48,134 nt of DNA, taken from assembly GCA_022824225.1 (NCBI GenBank), contig JAJEAH010000077.1, forward strand, positions 1 to 48,134. The letters are read 5' to 3'. The notes beneath the pieces are model-generated. The model ran no database searches. It had not been told where the DNA came from and saw nothing but the letters and a program-made list of their open reading frames with translations. Source of the DNA: Chloroflexota bacterium. GTDB taxonomy: Bacteria; Chloroflexota; UBA11872; VXOZ01. Positions 26,474-35,316 of the stretch are shown here, piece by piece. Positions within the stretch are counted from its first letter, which is position 1; each line of letters starts with the position of its first letter. Made by a program: the position numbers and the translations under genes.

Positions 26474-26649
26474 CAGTGGCCGCGCCGCGCCCACTGTCGG
26501 CCTTCGCAGCGGAGTGAGGGGGGACTGCTGGCGCCTTGGCTGCGGCCCGATGTGGGATGGTCGTGATTGCAGCGGGTCCGCGCGCCGGAGAGCCTGTTTA
26601 CGTTTATCTATTGCACGACTGACGTTCGCTCCCGTATCCAGTACCGGGC

Positions 26650-26834
26650 AGGCTCTGAGCCTGTCGAAGGGTGAGTAGAACCGCCGCAAGTTGGCGAATA
26701 GCCGTTCATGCTTCGACTAGGGCTTCGCGCAGCCCTCAGCACGAACGGTTTTCATCAGCCTGGTTGAGCCCTTCTAAGATGACCGTGAACGGGCTCTGAG
26801 CCGTTCACCCTTCGACTTGGCTCAGGGCGAACGG
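26650..26834. repeat. Cluster of CTTCGA/CTCAGGGC palindrome repeats
   Basis: Several arms of one repeat family lie here: AGGCTCTGAGCCTGTCGAAG at 26650, CGTTCATGCTTCGACTAGGG at 26703, and CCGTTCACCCTTCGACTTGG running to GAACGG at 26801-26834. The last forms an inverted repeat with CCGTTC/GAACGG ends. Dispersed copies of this type are common in environmental genomes. Confidence 0.65.
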
Positions 26835-26897
26835 CTCAGGCGCTGGCCTCAAATGCGACACCATCGGGCCATACCGCTGCGCTACTCCAGAGGGGGC

Positions 26898-27008
26898 TGT
26901 GCTCCGGTGGGGGATTAGCCCCGTGCTGGTCTGGTGCGACTGTGCTCCGACGGGAGAGTAGCCCCGTGCTGGTCTGATGTGATTGTGCTCCGGCGGGGTA
27001 CTAGCCCC
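26898..27008. repeat. 43-bp tandem repeat, 2.6 copies
   Basis: Units start with TGTGCTCCG at 26898, 26941 and 26984. The first two are full (43 bp) and match closely across TAGCCCCGTGCTGGTCTG; the third stops after TAGCCCC. There are no spacers, so it is not a CRISPR array. Confidence 0.8.
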
Positions 27009-27073
27009 AATAGTGCCGCATTAGAGTCGCATGCCAGGATCAGATTGCCGCTACCCGGACTGGCATCCGCGGT

Positions 27074-27100
27074 GTAGGGGCACGACATGTCGTGCCCTAC
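27074..27100. repeat. 27-nt near-perfect palindrome
   Basis: GTAGGGGCACGACATGTCGT followed by GCCCTAC reads almost the same on both strands, differing by one extra G. It could be a dispersed palindrome or a DNA-binding site. Confidence 0.6.
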
Positions 27101-27180
27101 AGTTGAGACAACGATGACATCGCGTAAGCACGGCAGTCTCGCCGCACCTGACACGGTCTGAGCTAAAGGCGACAGCAATG

Positions 27181-27240
27181 GGGACAAGCCCCCGCGCTAC
27201 ATTCCCTGCGACAGCATGGGGAATGTCGCCCGCCTGTCCC
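27181..27240. repeat. 60-bp imperfect inverted repeat
   Basis: GGGACAAGCCCCCGCGCTAC at the left end pairs imperfectly with the right end, which reads GGGACAGGCGGGCGACATTC on the minus strand, around an 11-base centre. Confidence 0.55.
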
Positions 27241-27338
27241 GAAACGCCGGCTGCTTCTCCCGCAGCTAGGCTCTATCAGGGATTGAGCGGCACGCCGCCG
27301 AACTCAAGTTGTTTAGCCTGGACGCAAGGAGCAAGACA

Positions 27339-27761
27339 ATGACAGACCTGCTCGTTTTCGACCACAACTACTTGGCGATCCTCGCCGCCGGCATCAGCAA
27401 CATGGTGCTTGGCTTTCTGTGGTACGGACCCATCTTCGGCAAAGCCTGGATGGCCCTCATTGGCAAGACCGAAGCCGACTTGAATCCCAATCCGATCATC
27501 TATGTGGTGTCCTTCCTGCTATCGCTGTTGATGGCATTGGTGCTCTCGATCTTCTTGCACCACGTTGACGCGAGCATTCAGGCTATGTCGCTGCTCATCG
27601 GGATTCTCGTGGCACTGTTGGCTTGGGTTGGCTTTGTGGGGCCGGCGACTTTCCAAAACAACATGTACTCCGGACTACCCAAGCGGCTATTTGCCATCGA
27701 CTATGGTTATGTGCTGGTTGCGCTGCTCATTCAGGGCGCGATCATCGGCGTGTGGCAGTGA
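27339..27761 (+). CDS. DUF1761-type small membrane protein
   Basis: 140 residues with four predicted membrane helices (about 8-30, 50-70, 75-100 and 115-138). The motif FLWYGPIFGKAWMAL matches the first helix region of the DUF1761 family, whose function is unknown. AAGGAG at 27326-27331 lies seven bases before ATG 27339; a TTG ten codons upstream is less likely. It is isolated between two intergenic regions and may be horizontally mobile or stand-alone. Confidence 0.8.
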   Translation: MTDLLVFDHNYLAILAAGISNMVLGFLWYGPIFGKAWMALIGKTEADLNPNPIIYVVSFLLSLLMALVLSIFLHHVDASIQAMSLLIGILVALLAWVGFVGPATFQNNMYSGLPKRLFAIDYGYVLVALLIQGAIIGVWQ

Positions 27762-28240
27762 GAATGGTCCGGGCCACGCAAACTCGCCCGCACTGAAAAC
27801 GCGCGTGCTCACGCAGACTGGTACCAAGTCCGTTGGCGTTCTCGGCACAGCCTATAGCAATCCGCTTCACGTTGCAGTTGAGCCTTGCGCAAGCGTGCCC
27901 CTGTGCCCCTCTAGGTTGAGAGGGGATCTTGGAGCGTGTGTGCGACCCCCTTTGGAGGGGGTCCACGAAGCTGATGAAGACCCTTCGCGCTAAGCATGTC
28001 AACAAGTTCAATACAGACTTGCTGAAACCCGTACGGCTAATTGCCAATTTGTCGCGGTTCTATTAGCCTTATGGCAAGTTCAGAGCCTTTCCCATTCGTG
28101 CTACGCGGGCGAAGGCTGTTCGTGCAGACAAGAGGACCGTAGACAGGACCAAGAAACCTAGCGCCAGTCTGTGACTATTCTGCATCGTGCCCTTGCGAGA
28201 TTCAATCTGCGTAAGAGAGGAAACTAAGGGAGTGGGCAAG
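27762..28240. other. Intergenic with two perfect hairpins
   Basis: 479 bp without a gene; the two hairpins at 27906-27963 are listed separately. Nothing else recognisable until the AAGGGAG ribosome site of the next gene at 28226-28232. Confidence 0.55.
27906..27963. repeat. Two adjacent perfect 7-bp hairpins
   Basis: CCCCTCT/AGAGGGG (27906-27925, six-base loop) and GACCCCC/GGGGGTC (27944-27963, loop TTTGGA). They look like one unit of a dispersed repeat family. They may also stop transcription of the DUF1761 gene 145 bases upstream, but no T-run follows. Confidence 0.55.
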
Positions 28241-29920
28241 ATGAGTGGTGGGGAAGCCCTTGTCGCTTCGCTTGTGCGGGAAGGGGTTGAGGTCGTATTC
28301 GGCATTCCGGGCATTCACTTGTCCGGCATAGTCACCGCCCTGCGGGACGAACCGAGAATGCGCATGATCACCACCCGCCACGAAGCGGCCGCGGCCCACA
28401 TGGCCGACGGCTATGCCCGCGCATCCGGTAAGCCGGGCGTAGTCTTGGTAGTTCCCGGCGTGGGGCTTTGCAATGCCGCCACCGGACTTGCCACGGCACA
28501 CGCCCGTTCGTCCCCGGTTCTTGTGATTGCCGCCCAAATCCCTCGCGGCCAGATTGGGATGAATCAGGAAACCTATCATGAAGTCTCAGACCAGGCTTCC
28601 GTAGTGCGCCCCATCACCAAGTGGCAAGGGGAGGCTCTGGCGCCGCGGGACATTCCTGACGCCGTGCGTGAAGCGTTCAGGCAGATGCGCACCGATCGCC
28701 CCGGTCCCGTGCTGCTGGAGATCCCGCCCGAGGCGGGCGTGGAGCGGGAAGACATCGTTCTACGGAAGCCGGCCAAGGTATCGCGCACAGTACCCAGCGA
28801 AACGAGACTGCGACAGGCCGCACATGCCATCGCCCGCTCCGCTCTTCCTCTCATATTCGCCGGTGGCGGCGTGGCGCAGTCGGAGGCAGAGGAAGCCCTC
28901 GCTCGATTGGTCGCTGCAACGAATATCCCTGTGATCACCTCTGCAGGCGGCAAAGGAGCGATTCCGGACCGCCATCCGCTCTGTTACGGCTCGTGTCTCA
29001 GCCCCGCCGGCGAGCGGCCCGAAATGAACCAGCTTTTCGAAGTCATGCAGTCTGCCGATGTAGTGATTGGGATAGGCACACGCTTTTCACTGGGCAATCC
29101 GGCCGGTGAGTCGTGCACGTTGGTGAACATCAACGTAGACGAATCCAGGCTCACGCAAGTTCAGCCCAATACTATCCCTCTGCACGGGGATGCGAGAGCA
29201 ACCATCGAGGCGCTGCTCCCCCTGCTCATCGAGGCCGGCGCGGGAAACCGCCCTTCGCCAGCCGAAGCGGTCAGTGCCGCCCGACGCCTGATCGCCTATC
29301 ACGACATTAGGCTCAAGGAACCGCAATATCCTATCTTGGATGCCATGCGGAACAACATACCGGAAGACACGATCATCGTTTGGGACAGCACAAAGTTTGG
29401 GTATTACGCCCGCACGCACTACCAAGTCAATCATCCCAAGACGTTTCTGGACTCCGGCTACTCATTCAACGTGGGATTCTCTTTCCCGGCGGCATTGGGC
29501 GTCAAGGTTGCACAACCGCAGCGTCCGGTGGTATCCGTAATTGGCGACGGCGGCTTCATGTTCAATGCCACTGAACTATCTACCGCGCTCAGATACAGGA
29601 TAAACACCGCAACGGTAGTCTTTCGAGACGACTCTTACGGCAACGTTGCTCACGACCTGGATGAGTTCTTTGGCGGAACGTTCGAGACGGACCTAGCCAA
29701 CCCGGATCTCGTCACGTTTGCCGAGTCGTTTGGCGCAGTCGGCATGCGGGCAGAGGATCCGATGGAACTGGCTACGCTGCTGCCGGCCGCGCTAGAACGC
29801 GAATCACCGGTAGTGATCGACGTTCCGGTGGGCGATTTGCCGCTGCCGCGCGCCAAGTTGCAGGCGCACTTGCCATCCGTGCCGTGGGTCGTACCGCAGA
29901 AAGGCCGTATCGAGACTTGA
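28241..29920 (+). CDS. ThDP-dependent enzyme, acetolactate-synthase-like
   Basis: 559 residues with the three-domain POX/AHAS layout. The N-terminal PYR domain has catalytic Glu E48 (TTRHEAAAAHMADGYAR). A central domain (about 190-330) follows. The C-terminal PP domain has the ThDP-magnesium motif starting GDG (435-437) and ending near DDSYGN. Cytoplasmic, and dependent on ThDP and magnesium. The set includes acetolactate synthase, benzoylformate, oxalyl-CoA and sulfopyruvate decarboxylases, and 5-guanidino-2-oxopentanoate decarboxylase. No small regulatory subunit gene lies beside it, so a biosynthetic AHAS is unlikely. AAGGGAG lies eight bases before ATG 28241. The substrate cannot be read from the sequence. 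Confidence 0.85.
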   Translation: MSGGEALVASLVREGVEVVFGIPGIHLSGIVTALRDEPRMRMITTRHEAAAAHMADGYARASGKPGVVLVVPGVGLCNAATGLATAHARSSPVLVIAAQIPRGQIGMNQETYHEVSDQASVVRPITKWQGEALAPRDIPDAVREAFRQMRTDRPGPVLLEIPPEAGVEREDIVLRKPAKVSRTVPSETRLRQAAHAIARSALPLIFAGGGVAQSEAEEALARLVAATNIPVITSAGGKGAIPDRHPLCYGSCLSPAGERPEMNQLFEVMQSADVVIGIGTRFSLGNPAGESCTLVNINVDESRLTQVQPNTIPLHGDARATIEALLPLLIEAGAGNRPSPAEAVSAARRLIAYHDIRLKEPQYPILDAMRNNIPEDTIIVWDSTKFGYYARTHYQVNHPKTFLDSGYSFNVGFSFPAALGVKVAQPQRPVVSVIGDGGFMFNATELSTALRYRINTATVVFRDDSYGNVAHDLDEFFGGTFETDLANPDLVTFAESFGAVGMRAEDPMELATLLPAALERESPVVIDVPVGDLPLPRAKLQAHLPSVPWVVPQKGRIET

Positions 29921-30145
29921 GAGTCTCACTTCGGACTGCGCGCCAACGTGGGGCCGCGATGGGGTTCGTTCGGTGGAAATGCCGAATTGCGGAGCGGCAC
30001 AGCGACCAAGTGAGAATCTACAACACGAGAGTCTGTACAGGCAGTTGCCGGCGGGAGTAGTCCCACTTTCGAAGTCTTTACCACGTTGGGTTGTGGCTGA
30101 GGGCTGTTAGCGGCGGGTTGAGAACTGAGCCAAGCGATGAAGCGT

Positions 30146-31690
30146 CTATTCACGGAGGGCGTTCATAGCTAAGGGAATTTCGTCCAGCAGGTCCGAGGCC
30201 AAGAGTCCGCTTGCGCCCAAGCGGGCCCGCACCTGTGCGCCGGCCTCGCCGTGTATGAAGGCCCCCGCCGCCGCGGCCTCCCCCGGCGCAGCGCCCTGAG
30301 CCAGCAGGCCAACCGTGATGCCCGCCAGCACGTCGCCGGTACCGGCCGTGGCGAGCGCTGAATTGCGGTGGGGATTGATGTACGTCGCGCCGTCCGGCGT
30401 CGCCGTGATACTGGGCGCGCCCTTTGCCAACATGGTGACATTCCAGCCGGCAGCGCACCGTGGCGCCAACTGAAGCCTCTCCTCGTCCACGGCCTGCGCC
30501 GATCGGTCAAGGAGGCGGCCCAGTTCTCCCGCGTGCGGCGTAAGAACCGTGTACTGTGGAAAGAGTTGACCCAGATCTATGCCTGCGCACGCGTTGGCGC
30601 CATCCGCATCCAGTACCAAAGGCAAGGCGGCTGCACCGTCGCGGAGATGGCCGATCAGCTCTCTCACAAATGTGATTGTCTCCGGATCATCCCCCAAGCC
30701 GCAACCCACCAGCAACGCGCGGTATGCGGGCAGCGCTTCCAGAATCGGCTCCAGGGCGGCTGGCGTGAGGTGGCCGTCTGCCTCAGGAAGCGGCAAGAAC
30801 GTGCACTCGGATGCCTTTGCCGCCACGGGCGCTTGGATTGAGGCCGGCAGTGCCAGCGTCACCAGACCGGCCCCCGCACGCGCCGCAGCCGTTGCGCTCA
30901 AGTATGCCGCCCCAATGTATCGCGATGAACCCGCTATCAGCAACGCGCGACCGAACGTGCCCTTGTGCGCTCCCTCCGGTCGTTCTGGCAAGAAACCGCG
31001 CGCCTGGGCGGCTGTTGTCCGGGTGAGCGGTAAATCATCCGCCCACTCCGGCGGCAACCCTATGTCAGCTATGGACACCTCACCGGCGCAGTCGGCGCCC
31101 CGGCCGACAAAGCAGCCCGGTTTGGCGAAACCGGTAGCCAGCGTAACGTGCGCGCGAAACGCCTGCGCGTCCGCCTCTCCCGTATCCGCGTCAATGCCGC
31201 TGGGAATGTCCACCGCCGCGCGAAACGTCTCCGGCGGGCACACGCTATGCACGGCCTGGAGCACTTCCCGCACGCTGCCGCGCAGCGGCGGCGTCGCGCC
31301 TATCCCCAGCAACGCGTCCAACACGCAGTCCGTGGTCGCCAACCGGTCTTGGAGCGCCTGAGCGCTGTCGGCTGCGCCGTGCACAGCCACAGGAATGCCT
31401 AGAGACTGCACGCGCTTGAGATTGGCATCCTTTCTGCGGTCCCGGGTGAGATAGACACTGGGCCGCATTCCTGCCCGCCGCAGGTGATAGGCGGCCACTA
31501 GGCCGTCACCGCCGTTGTTGCCAGAGCCGGCGAGGACTAGCACACGTTTACCTGGCGCAAGCGATCCTTCTTGCATGAGGAGATTCGCAATGTTGTAGCC
31601 AGCCAGTTCCATAAGGATTGGCTCAGATGTCCCGCTGGCAACTGCCTCGGCCTCCAGCCTGCGCATTGCTGCCGTGTCTACAAGCTTCAC
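30146..31690 (-). CDS. Bifunctional NAD(P)H-hydrate epimerase/dehydratase
   Basis: 514 residues. The N-terminal half (1-215, YjeF_N/NnrE) has GSGNNGGDG (55-63) and epimerises damaged NAD(P)HX. The C-terminal half (about 230-510, NnrD, ribokinase fold) ends in NSALATAGTGD with D453 and dehydrates NADHX using ATP or ADP. Together they repair hydrated nicotinamide cofactors in the cytosol. Start is GTG 31690 with GAGGAG nine bases upstream. It is the last gene of a minus-strand row, 273 bases after the AcpS fusion. The acpS-nnr neighbourhood is frequent in bacteria. Confidence 0.9.
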   Translation of the reverse strand: MKLVDTAAMRRLEAEAVASGTSEPILMELAGYNIANLLMQEGSLAPGKRVLVLAGSGNNGGDGLVAAYHLRRAGMRPSVYLTRDRRKDANLKRVQSLGIPVAVHGAADSAQALQDRLATTDCVLDALLGIGATPPLRGSVREVLQAVHSVCPPETFRAAVDIPSGIDADTGEADAQAFRAHVTLATGFAKPGCFVGRGADCAGEVSIADIGLPPEWADDLPLTRTTAAQARGFLPERPEGAHKGTFGRALLIAGSSRYIGAAYLSATAAARAGAGLVTLALPASIQAPVAAKASECTFLPLPEADGHLTPAALEPILEALPAYRALLVGCGLGDDPETITFVRELIGHLRDGAAALPLVLDADGANACAGIDLGQLFPQYTVLTPHAGELGRLLDRSAQAVDEERLQLAPRCAAGWNVTMLAKGAPSITATPDGATYINPHRNSALATAGTGDVLAGITVGLLAQGAAPGEAAAAGAFIHGEAGAQVRARLGASGLLASDLLDEIPLAMNALRE

Positions 31691-31963
31691 CCGGTTGGCT
31701 CCTCGCGTCCTGTGTCGGAGTTTACACGTGCAGTGTCCATTGGCGCGGCGCTGTAGGCCATTCTCCCGTGGTCTGCGCTGGAGTTTCGCTCCATGGCCGC
31801 CCGTTCAGCGCACGCACCCGTACGTACGCGGCGACGGCGAACGGATCCACATCGCACGTCTCACCTCAACCTCATTGCAGCAGCGTTACAAGGACTGCAC
31901 CGGGAAGCCGACGGGAACACGGAGATGGAGTCCACTTGCGCATGCACTTGCTGAGCGTGGCAA

Positions 31964-32797
31964 CTAAGTTGCCACAACCACTGCCACGGCAAAATCGCGG
32001 CTGTGACTCAAGCTAATGGCAAAGTACCGCAGACCCAAGGCCCTGGCTCGCGCGGCTGCAGCCCCGTGAAGATAAACCAGCGGCTTACCCCGCACGTCGG
32101 GCAGAATCTCCATTTCGCGCCAGCGAATGCCCCAGATGCCGGTGCCTAACGCCTTGGACACTGCTTCTTTCGCCGCAAAGCGCGCTGCGAGTTCGGGTAT
32201 GCGGCCCCGGTAGAGCGCCTGCTCCGCTTCCGTATAGACGCGCTGCAGAAAGCGCTCCTCGTAGCGTGCGACAACCCGCGCGATGCGGGCGATTTCGATG
32301 ATGTCTACGCCAGTGCTCGGCCCGCCGGTCACCGGCAGCACACTGTCCGGGCTGGCGGCGGGAGCCGGGCGGATGAGCCCCCGTCCCGCGGCGGTATCCG
32401 CAATCATCTGTGCCGCTAGCTGTTCGGTATCCCCTGCCGACGTGTCCACCATCACCGCACGCCGGAAAACGCCACTTGGCCGCGCAGGCTTTCGCAGGAG
32501 GAAGAGATACAAGGGCGCGGCACGATCATCGAATGCGGAGAGCAACGCGGAAACATGCGCCAATTCAGGCACGTCCACCACGCAAGCGCCGCCACCGGCC
32601 GCAATGCTCTGCGCGCTGGCCGCCACGGCAACAGGCAACCATGGAACGTCACCTGCGGAAACTGCAATGTCGGATCGCTGACCGTCTACCGGAGCGAAGT
32701 ACTGCGGCTGCAGCACCGTAGCCTGTTCCAAGCGTCTTGCCACCGCGTTGCCGAGCCGCGCGCGGCGGTCTCTATCTCCCGCCAACACGACAATCAT
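31964..32797 (-). CDS. Holo-ACP synthase with N-terminal kinase-like domain
   Basis: 277 residues, more than twice the usual 120-130 of AcpS. Residues 162-277 are AcpS: TGVDIIEI (D165 binds magnesium), RFAAKEAVSKALGTG (E211) and ISLSHSRDFA near the end. AcpS moves phosphopantetheine from CoA to acyl-carrier protein. Residues 1-145 look like a small P-loop kinase without the P-loop: MIVVLAGDRDRRARLG lacks GKS/T, while VVDVPEL, LYLFLLRKP and VDTSAGDTEQLAAQMI follow the gluconokinase/chloramphenicol-phosphotransferase pattern. The fusion is odd and probably not catalytic at its N-terminus. ATG 32797 overlaps the upstream FecR gene by ATGA, so translation is coupled. Confidence 0.82.
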   Translation of the reverse strand: MIVVLAGDRDRRARLGNAVARRLEQATVLQPQYFAPVDGQRSDIAVSAGDVPWLPVAVAASAQSIAAGGGACVVDVPELAHVSALLSAFDDRAAPLYLFLLRKPARPSGVFRRAVMVDTSAGDTEQLAAQMIADTAAGRGLIRPAPAASPDSVLPVTGGPSTGVDIIEIARIARVVARYEERFLQRVYTEAEQALYRGRIPELAARFAAKEAVSKALGTGIWGIRWREMEILPDVRGKPLVYLHGAAAARARALGLRYFAISLSHSRDFAVAVVVAT

Positions 32798-34008
32798 TCG
32801 CCAACCAAGCTGACGTGCTGGACTGCGCCCTCATACGACCATCCGGTAGCGACGACTTCGATCGCGCGAATGTAGGTTGGCCGCGGCGTCAACTGCATCA
32901 AGTCGACTTCGTAGTCGTGCCATTCGCCCTGCGGCGCCAGCGATCCGCCTCTCGTGGAATACCGATCGTCCGTGGGCCGTGCGTAGTAGAACCCATGATA
33001 CCAAGGCGTTTCGCCGCCGCTAATGTCCTGGAACAAGACCCGCACCATGATTGGGTATTCGGTTCCCGCCGTGCCGCCGCCGGAGAGACTCTGGTAGATC
33101 GCTTTCACACGCACCCGAAGCACCAACTCTTCGAAGTCCCAGACAGGCCGGTTGACCTGCTGCACGAGCAGCGTCTGGCCGTGGCCGTCGCCCCGCCGCT
33201 CCATGTAGAGGCCGTCGGGCTTGGGCGTGACCGTGCCCCGGGGGTCGTCTTCCGATCGGTCTTCCTCGTGCCAGATTTCTTCCCAGTCCGGCGCAAGGGC
33301 GGTGAAGTCGCCCATTAGCACGAGGTCCTGGGCCGCCGGCAACGGCGCCGCCGGGAGCCCACCGTCCTCGGTTGTGGCTCGCTCGCCGACGGTGAGCGCC
33401 TGTTGGCGCTCACCGTCACTCACCACTGCGTCGCCCCGCCGCACCGCGATAGAGCTTCGGGATTCGCCGATGACTTCAACCGCAAAACTGCCTTCCTGCA
33501 ATTGGGCTGTAAGGTGAGGCGCGTCCACGTGGAATGACCGCTTCTGCGGCTCCACAACCGGAGCGACCGCAATGCGGCTATAGCCGCGCACCTGATCGAG
33601 GACGATCTGGACGTTTTCAGGCCGATAGCGCACAACGTTGGACGACCTCAGCCGTACCTCACTGTCTGGATAGAGATGGACCTTGCTGCCGTCCGGCAAG
33701 TCCAGGAAAGCCTGGGCCGTTTCGTGGGTGCTGATGCTGTCGCCGGGATTGAGAGTTGTCGCTTCGGCGCGCACCACCCAGCTTGGCGAGCCAGCTGTCA
33801 GCACGTAAACCTGGCCGCTGATGACGCGCACCGGCACTGCCACGTCTTGGCGGATGCGCCCGATCGCCCAATCCAGGGCAAAGGGCGCCGAATACGCAAT
33901 GAGCACGAAGGCGAGGAAGCTGACGACTAGAGTCGCCCACGCCAGCCGCTGCAAGCCGCGGTACTGTTGCTGGCTCGCACCCACTTGTGAGGCGATGGAC
34001 TGCTGCAT
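32794..34008 (-). CDS. FecR-domain membrane protein
   Basis: 404 residues. A single membrane helix (about 22-45) anchors a large external part. Residues about 60-200 are a FecR-like beta domain (VYVLTAGSPSWVVRAEATTL, then FLDLPDGSKVHLYPDSEVRL), which in FecR relays signals to an extracytoplasmic sigma factor. The remaining part (about 230-404) reads as a beta-rich module ending in an aromatic-rich sequence, possibly a carbohydrate-binding fold. No sigma-factor gene or FecA-like receptor is near, so the role may be structural. Start is ATG 34008, one base after the acylphosphatase stop; TTG at 34026 is rejected. Its stop overlaps the AcpS start by four bases. Confidence 0.75.
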   Translation of the reverse strand: MQQSIASQVGASQQQYRGLQRLAWATLVVSFLAFVLIAYSAPFALDWAIGRIRQDVAVPVRVISGQVYVLTAGSPSWVVRAEATTLNPGDSISTHETAQAFLDLPDGSKVHLYPDSEVRLRSSNVVRYRPENVQIVLDQVRGYSRIAVAPVVEPQKRSFHVDAPHLTAQLQEGSFAVEVIGESRSSIAVRRGDAVVSDGERQQALTVGERATTEDGGLPAAPLPAAQDLVLMGDFTALAPDWEEIWHEEDRSEDDPRGTVTPKPDGLYMERRGDGHGQTLLVQQVNRPVWDFEELVLRVRVKAIYQSLSGGGTAGTEYPIMVRVLFQDISGGETPWYHGFYYARPTDDRYSTRGGSLAPQGEWHDYEVDLMQLTPRPTYIRAIEVVATGWSYEGAVQHVSLVGE

Positions 34009-34009
34009 G

Positions 34010-34300
34010 TTACTGCCTGATCGCAAACTCAGCGAATTCCCCGGAAGGGGTTGCCCAGCAGGAGTCTAGCGAAACGACTCTGCTGAGAGGAGGCCCGTGG
34101 CGCAGCCGCCGCAACAGCATTTCGAGCGCCGCGACGGGTCCTTCGGCGACGACCTCCACGCCGCCGCTCACGTCGTTGCGGACGAACCCAACGAGCCCGG
34201 AACCTGACGCCACGCGTGCCACGAATTGGCGGAAGCCTACGCCTTGCACACGTCCATAGACCCGGGCCTCCAATCGCCGCCGCTGCCCCGGCTCCGCCAT
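34010..34300 (-). CDS. Acylphosphatase
   Basis: 96 residues. The signature GRVQGVGFRQFV holds the phosphate loop and catalytic Arg (R24), and a following asparagine in GFVRNDVSGGVEVVAEG (N42) completes the active site. Acylphosphatases hydrolyse acyl phosphates such as 1,3-bisphosphoglycerate and carbamoyl phosphate. It lies between a MetE-like gene (33 bases after its stop) and the FecR gene (one base before its start), so probably one transcript; no functional link to the neighbours is evident. Confidence 0.88.
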   Translation of the reverse strand: MAEPGQRRRLEARVYGRVQGVGFRQFVARVASGSGLVGFVRNDVSGGVEVVAEGPVAALEMLLRRLRHGPPLSRVVSLDSCWATPSGEFAEFAIRQ

Positions 34301-34333
34301 ACGGCCTCCCCAGCTTTTTCCGGCACGGGCGCT

Positions 34334-35314
34334 CTAGGCGTTCTCCAGACCGAGTTCCTGGCGAACCTCGCCAACCGCTTCGACGAGGACGGAAAGCTTG
34401 GCTTGCGCCTCGTCCACGGTCCGTGTCTTGAGACCGCAATCGGGGTCGATGTAGAGACGATCGGCGGGAACTACGTCCAAGCCTCGATAGATGCCGGCCT
34501 TCACTTGGTCTTTCGTCTCGATGACGTGACTGTGTACGTCCACCACGCCCATGGCGAGTCTCTTGGTGAAGGGCGCTTGCCGCGCAAAGAGGTCCAGCAA
34601 GTCGTAGTCGCTGTTGGCCATTTCCAAGTCGATGACGTCTACGGGAATATCCAGCATCTTGGGGTAGATAGCTTCGAAATCGCCGTAGCAAATGTGTGTG
34701 CCCGTGGTAGCCGAGATGCCGTCTACGACTACCGCCATGGCCCGGATGGCCAAGGGCAAGTCCTCCGGCCGCGTCGAGACGGCCGGTTCATCGATCTGAA
34801 TGAACTTGGCGCCGGCTTCTTCCAACGCCACCACTTCCTCGTGCAGCACCTGAGCCATGGCGAGCACGAACTCTTCCTGCGTGTCGTAGAAGCTATTGTA
34901 CGACCACTCCGCCATTGTGTACGGCCCCGTGATCATGCCCTTTACCGGTTTGTCGGTCAGGCTTTGAGCGTACTGCCACCAGTCCAGGGTAAAGGGCTTG
35001 ACACGCTGCAACGGCCCCACGGCGATGGGCTTGCGGTAGTAGCGATTGCCGTACGAGCGGACGAGGCCGCTGATTTCCATGCCGTCCATCATCTCGGCAA
35101 AGTAGGTGGCCATATCTCCGCGGTACATCTCGGCGTCCACGGCAATGTCGAGGCCCAGGTCATTCTGAAATTCCATCCAGAATCTCGTGTGCTGCCGCTC
35201 CATTGCCTCAAAATCAGCTTGTGGCAATCTGCCTCGCGCAAAGTCCGTCCTGGCCTTCATGAGTTCCGGCGGCTTCGGCAGACTTCCGACTTGCGTTGTC
35301 CATAGACCTTCCAT
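34334..35314 (-). CDS. MetE-like core methionine synthase, zinc site intact
   Basis: 326 residues, corresponding to only the C-terminal barrel of MetE; the N-terminal folate domain is absent. All four zinc ligands are present: H207 and C209 (THICYGDF), E231 (IDLEMANSD) and C293 (DPDCGLKTR), with IDEP at 174-177. Zinc activates homocysteine thiolate. Short core-MetE proteins of Dehalococcoides use methylcobalamin, not methyl-folate, as donor; the same may hold here (inference). It follows its zinc-less paralogue by two bases, so both are one operon and could form a heteromer. Not named metE because the methyl donor is unproven. Confidence 0.85.
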   Translation of the reverse strand: MEGLWTTQVGSLPKPPELMKARTDFARGRLPQADFEAMERQHTRFWMEFQNDLGLDIAVDAEMYRGDMATYFAEMMDGMEISGLVRSYGNRYYRKPIAVGPLQRVKPFTLDWWQYAQSLTDKPVKGMITGPYTMAEWSYNSFYDTQEEFVLAMAQVLHEEVVALEEAGAKFIQIDEPAVSTRPEDLPLAIRAMAVVVDGISATTGTHICYGDFEAIYPKMLDIPVDVIDLEMANSDYDLLDLFARQAPFTKRLAMGVVDVHSHVIETKDQVKAGIYRGLDVVPADRLYIDPDCGLKTRTVDEAQAKLSVLVEAVGEVRQELGLENA

Positions 35315-35316
35315 AG

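Larger units (their letters stand above)
26474..27338. other. Repeat-rich intergenic region
   Basis: 865 bp without a gene, made largely of short palindromes and a tandem array, annotated separately. Such gaps collect dispersed repeats in this kind of genome. Confidence 0.7.

Noticed and set aside
26898-27008. CRISPR-like repeat of 43 bp
   Set aside because: Only 2.6 units in direct tandem, without spacers.
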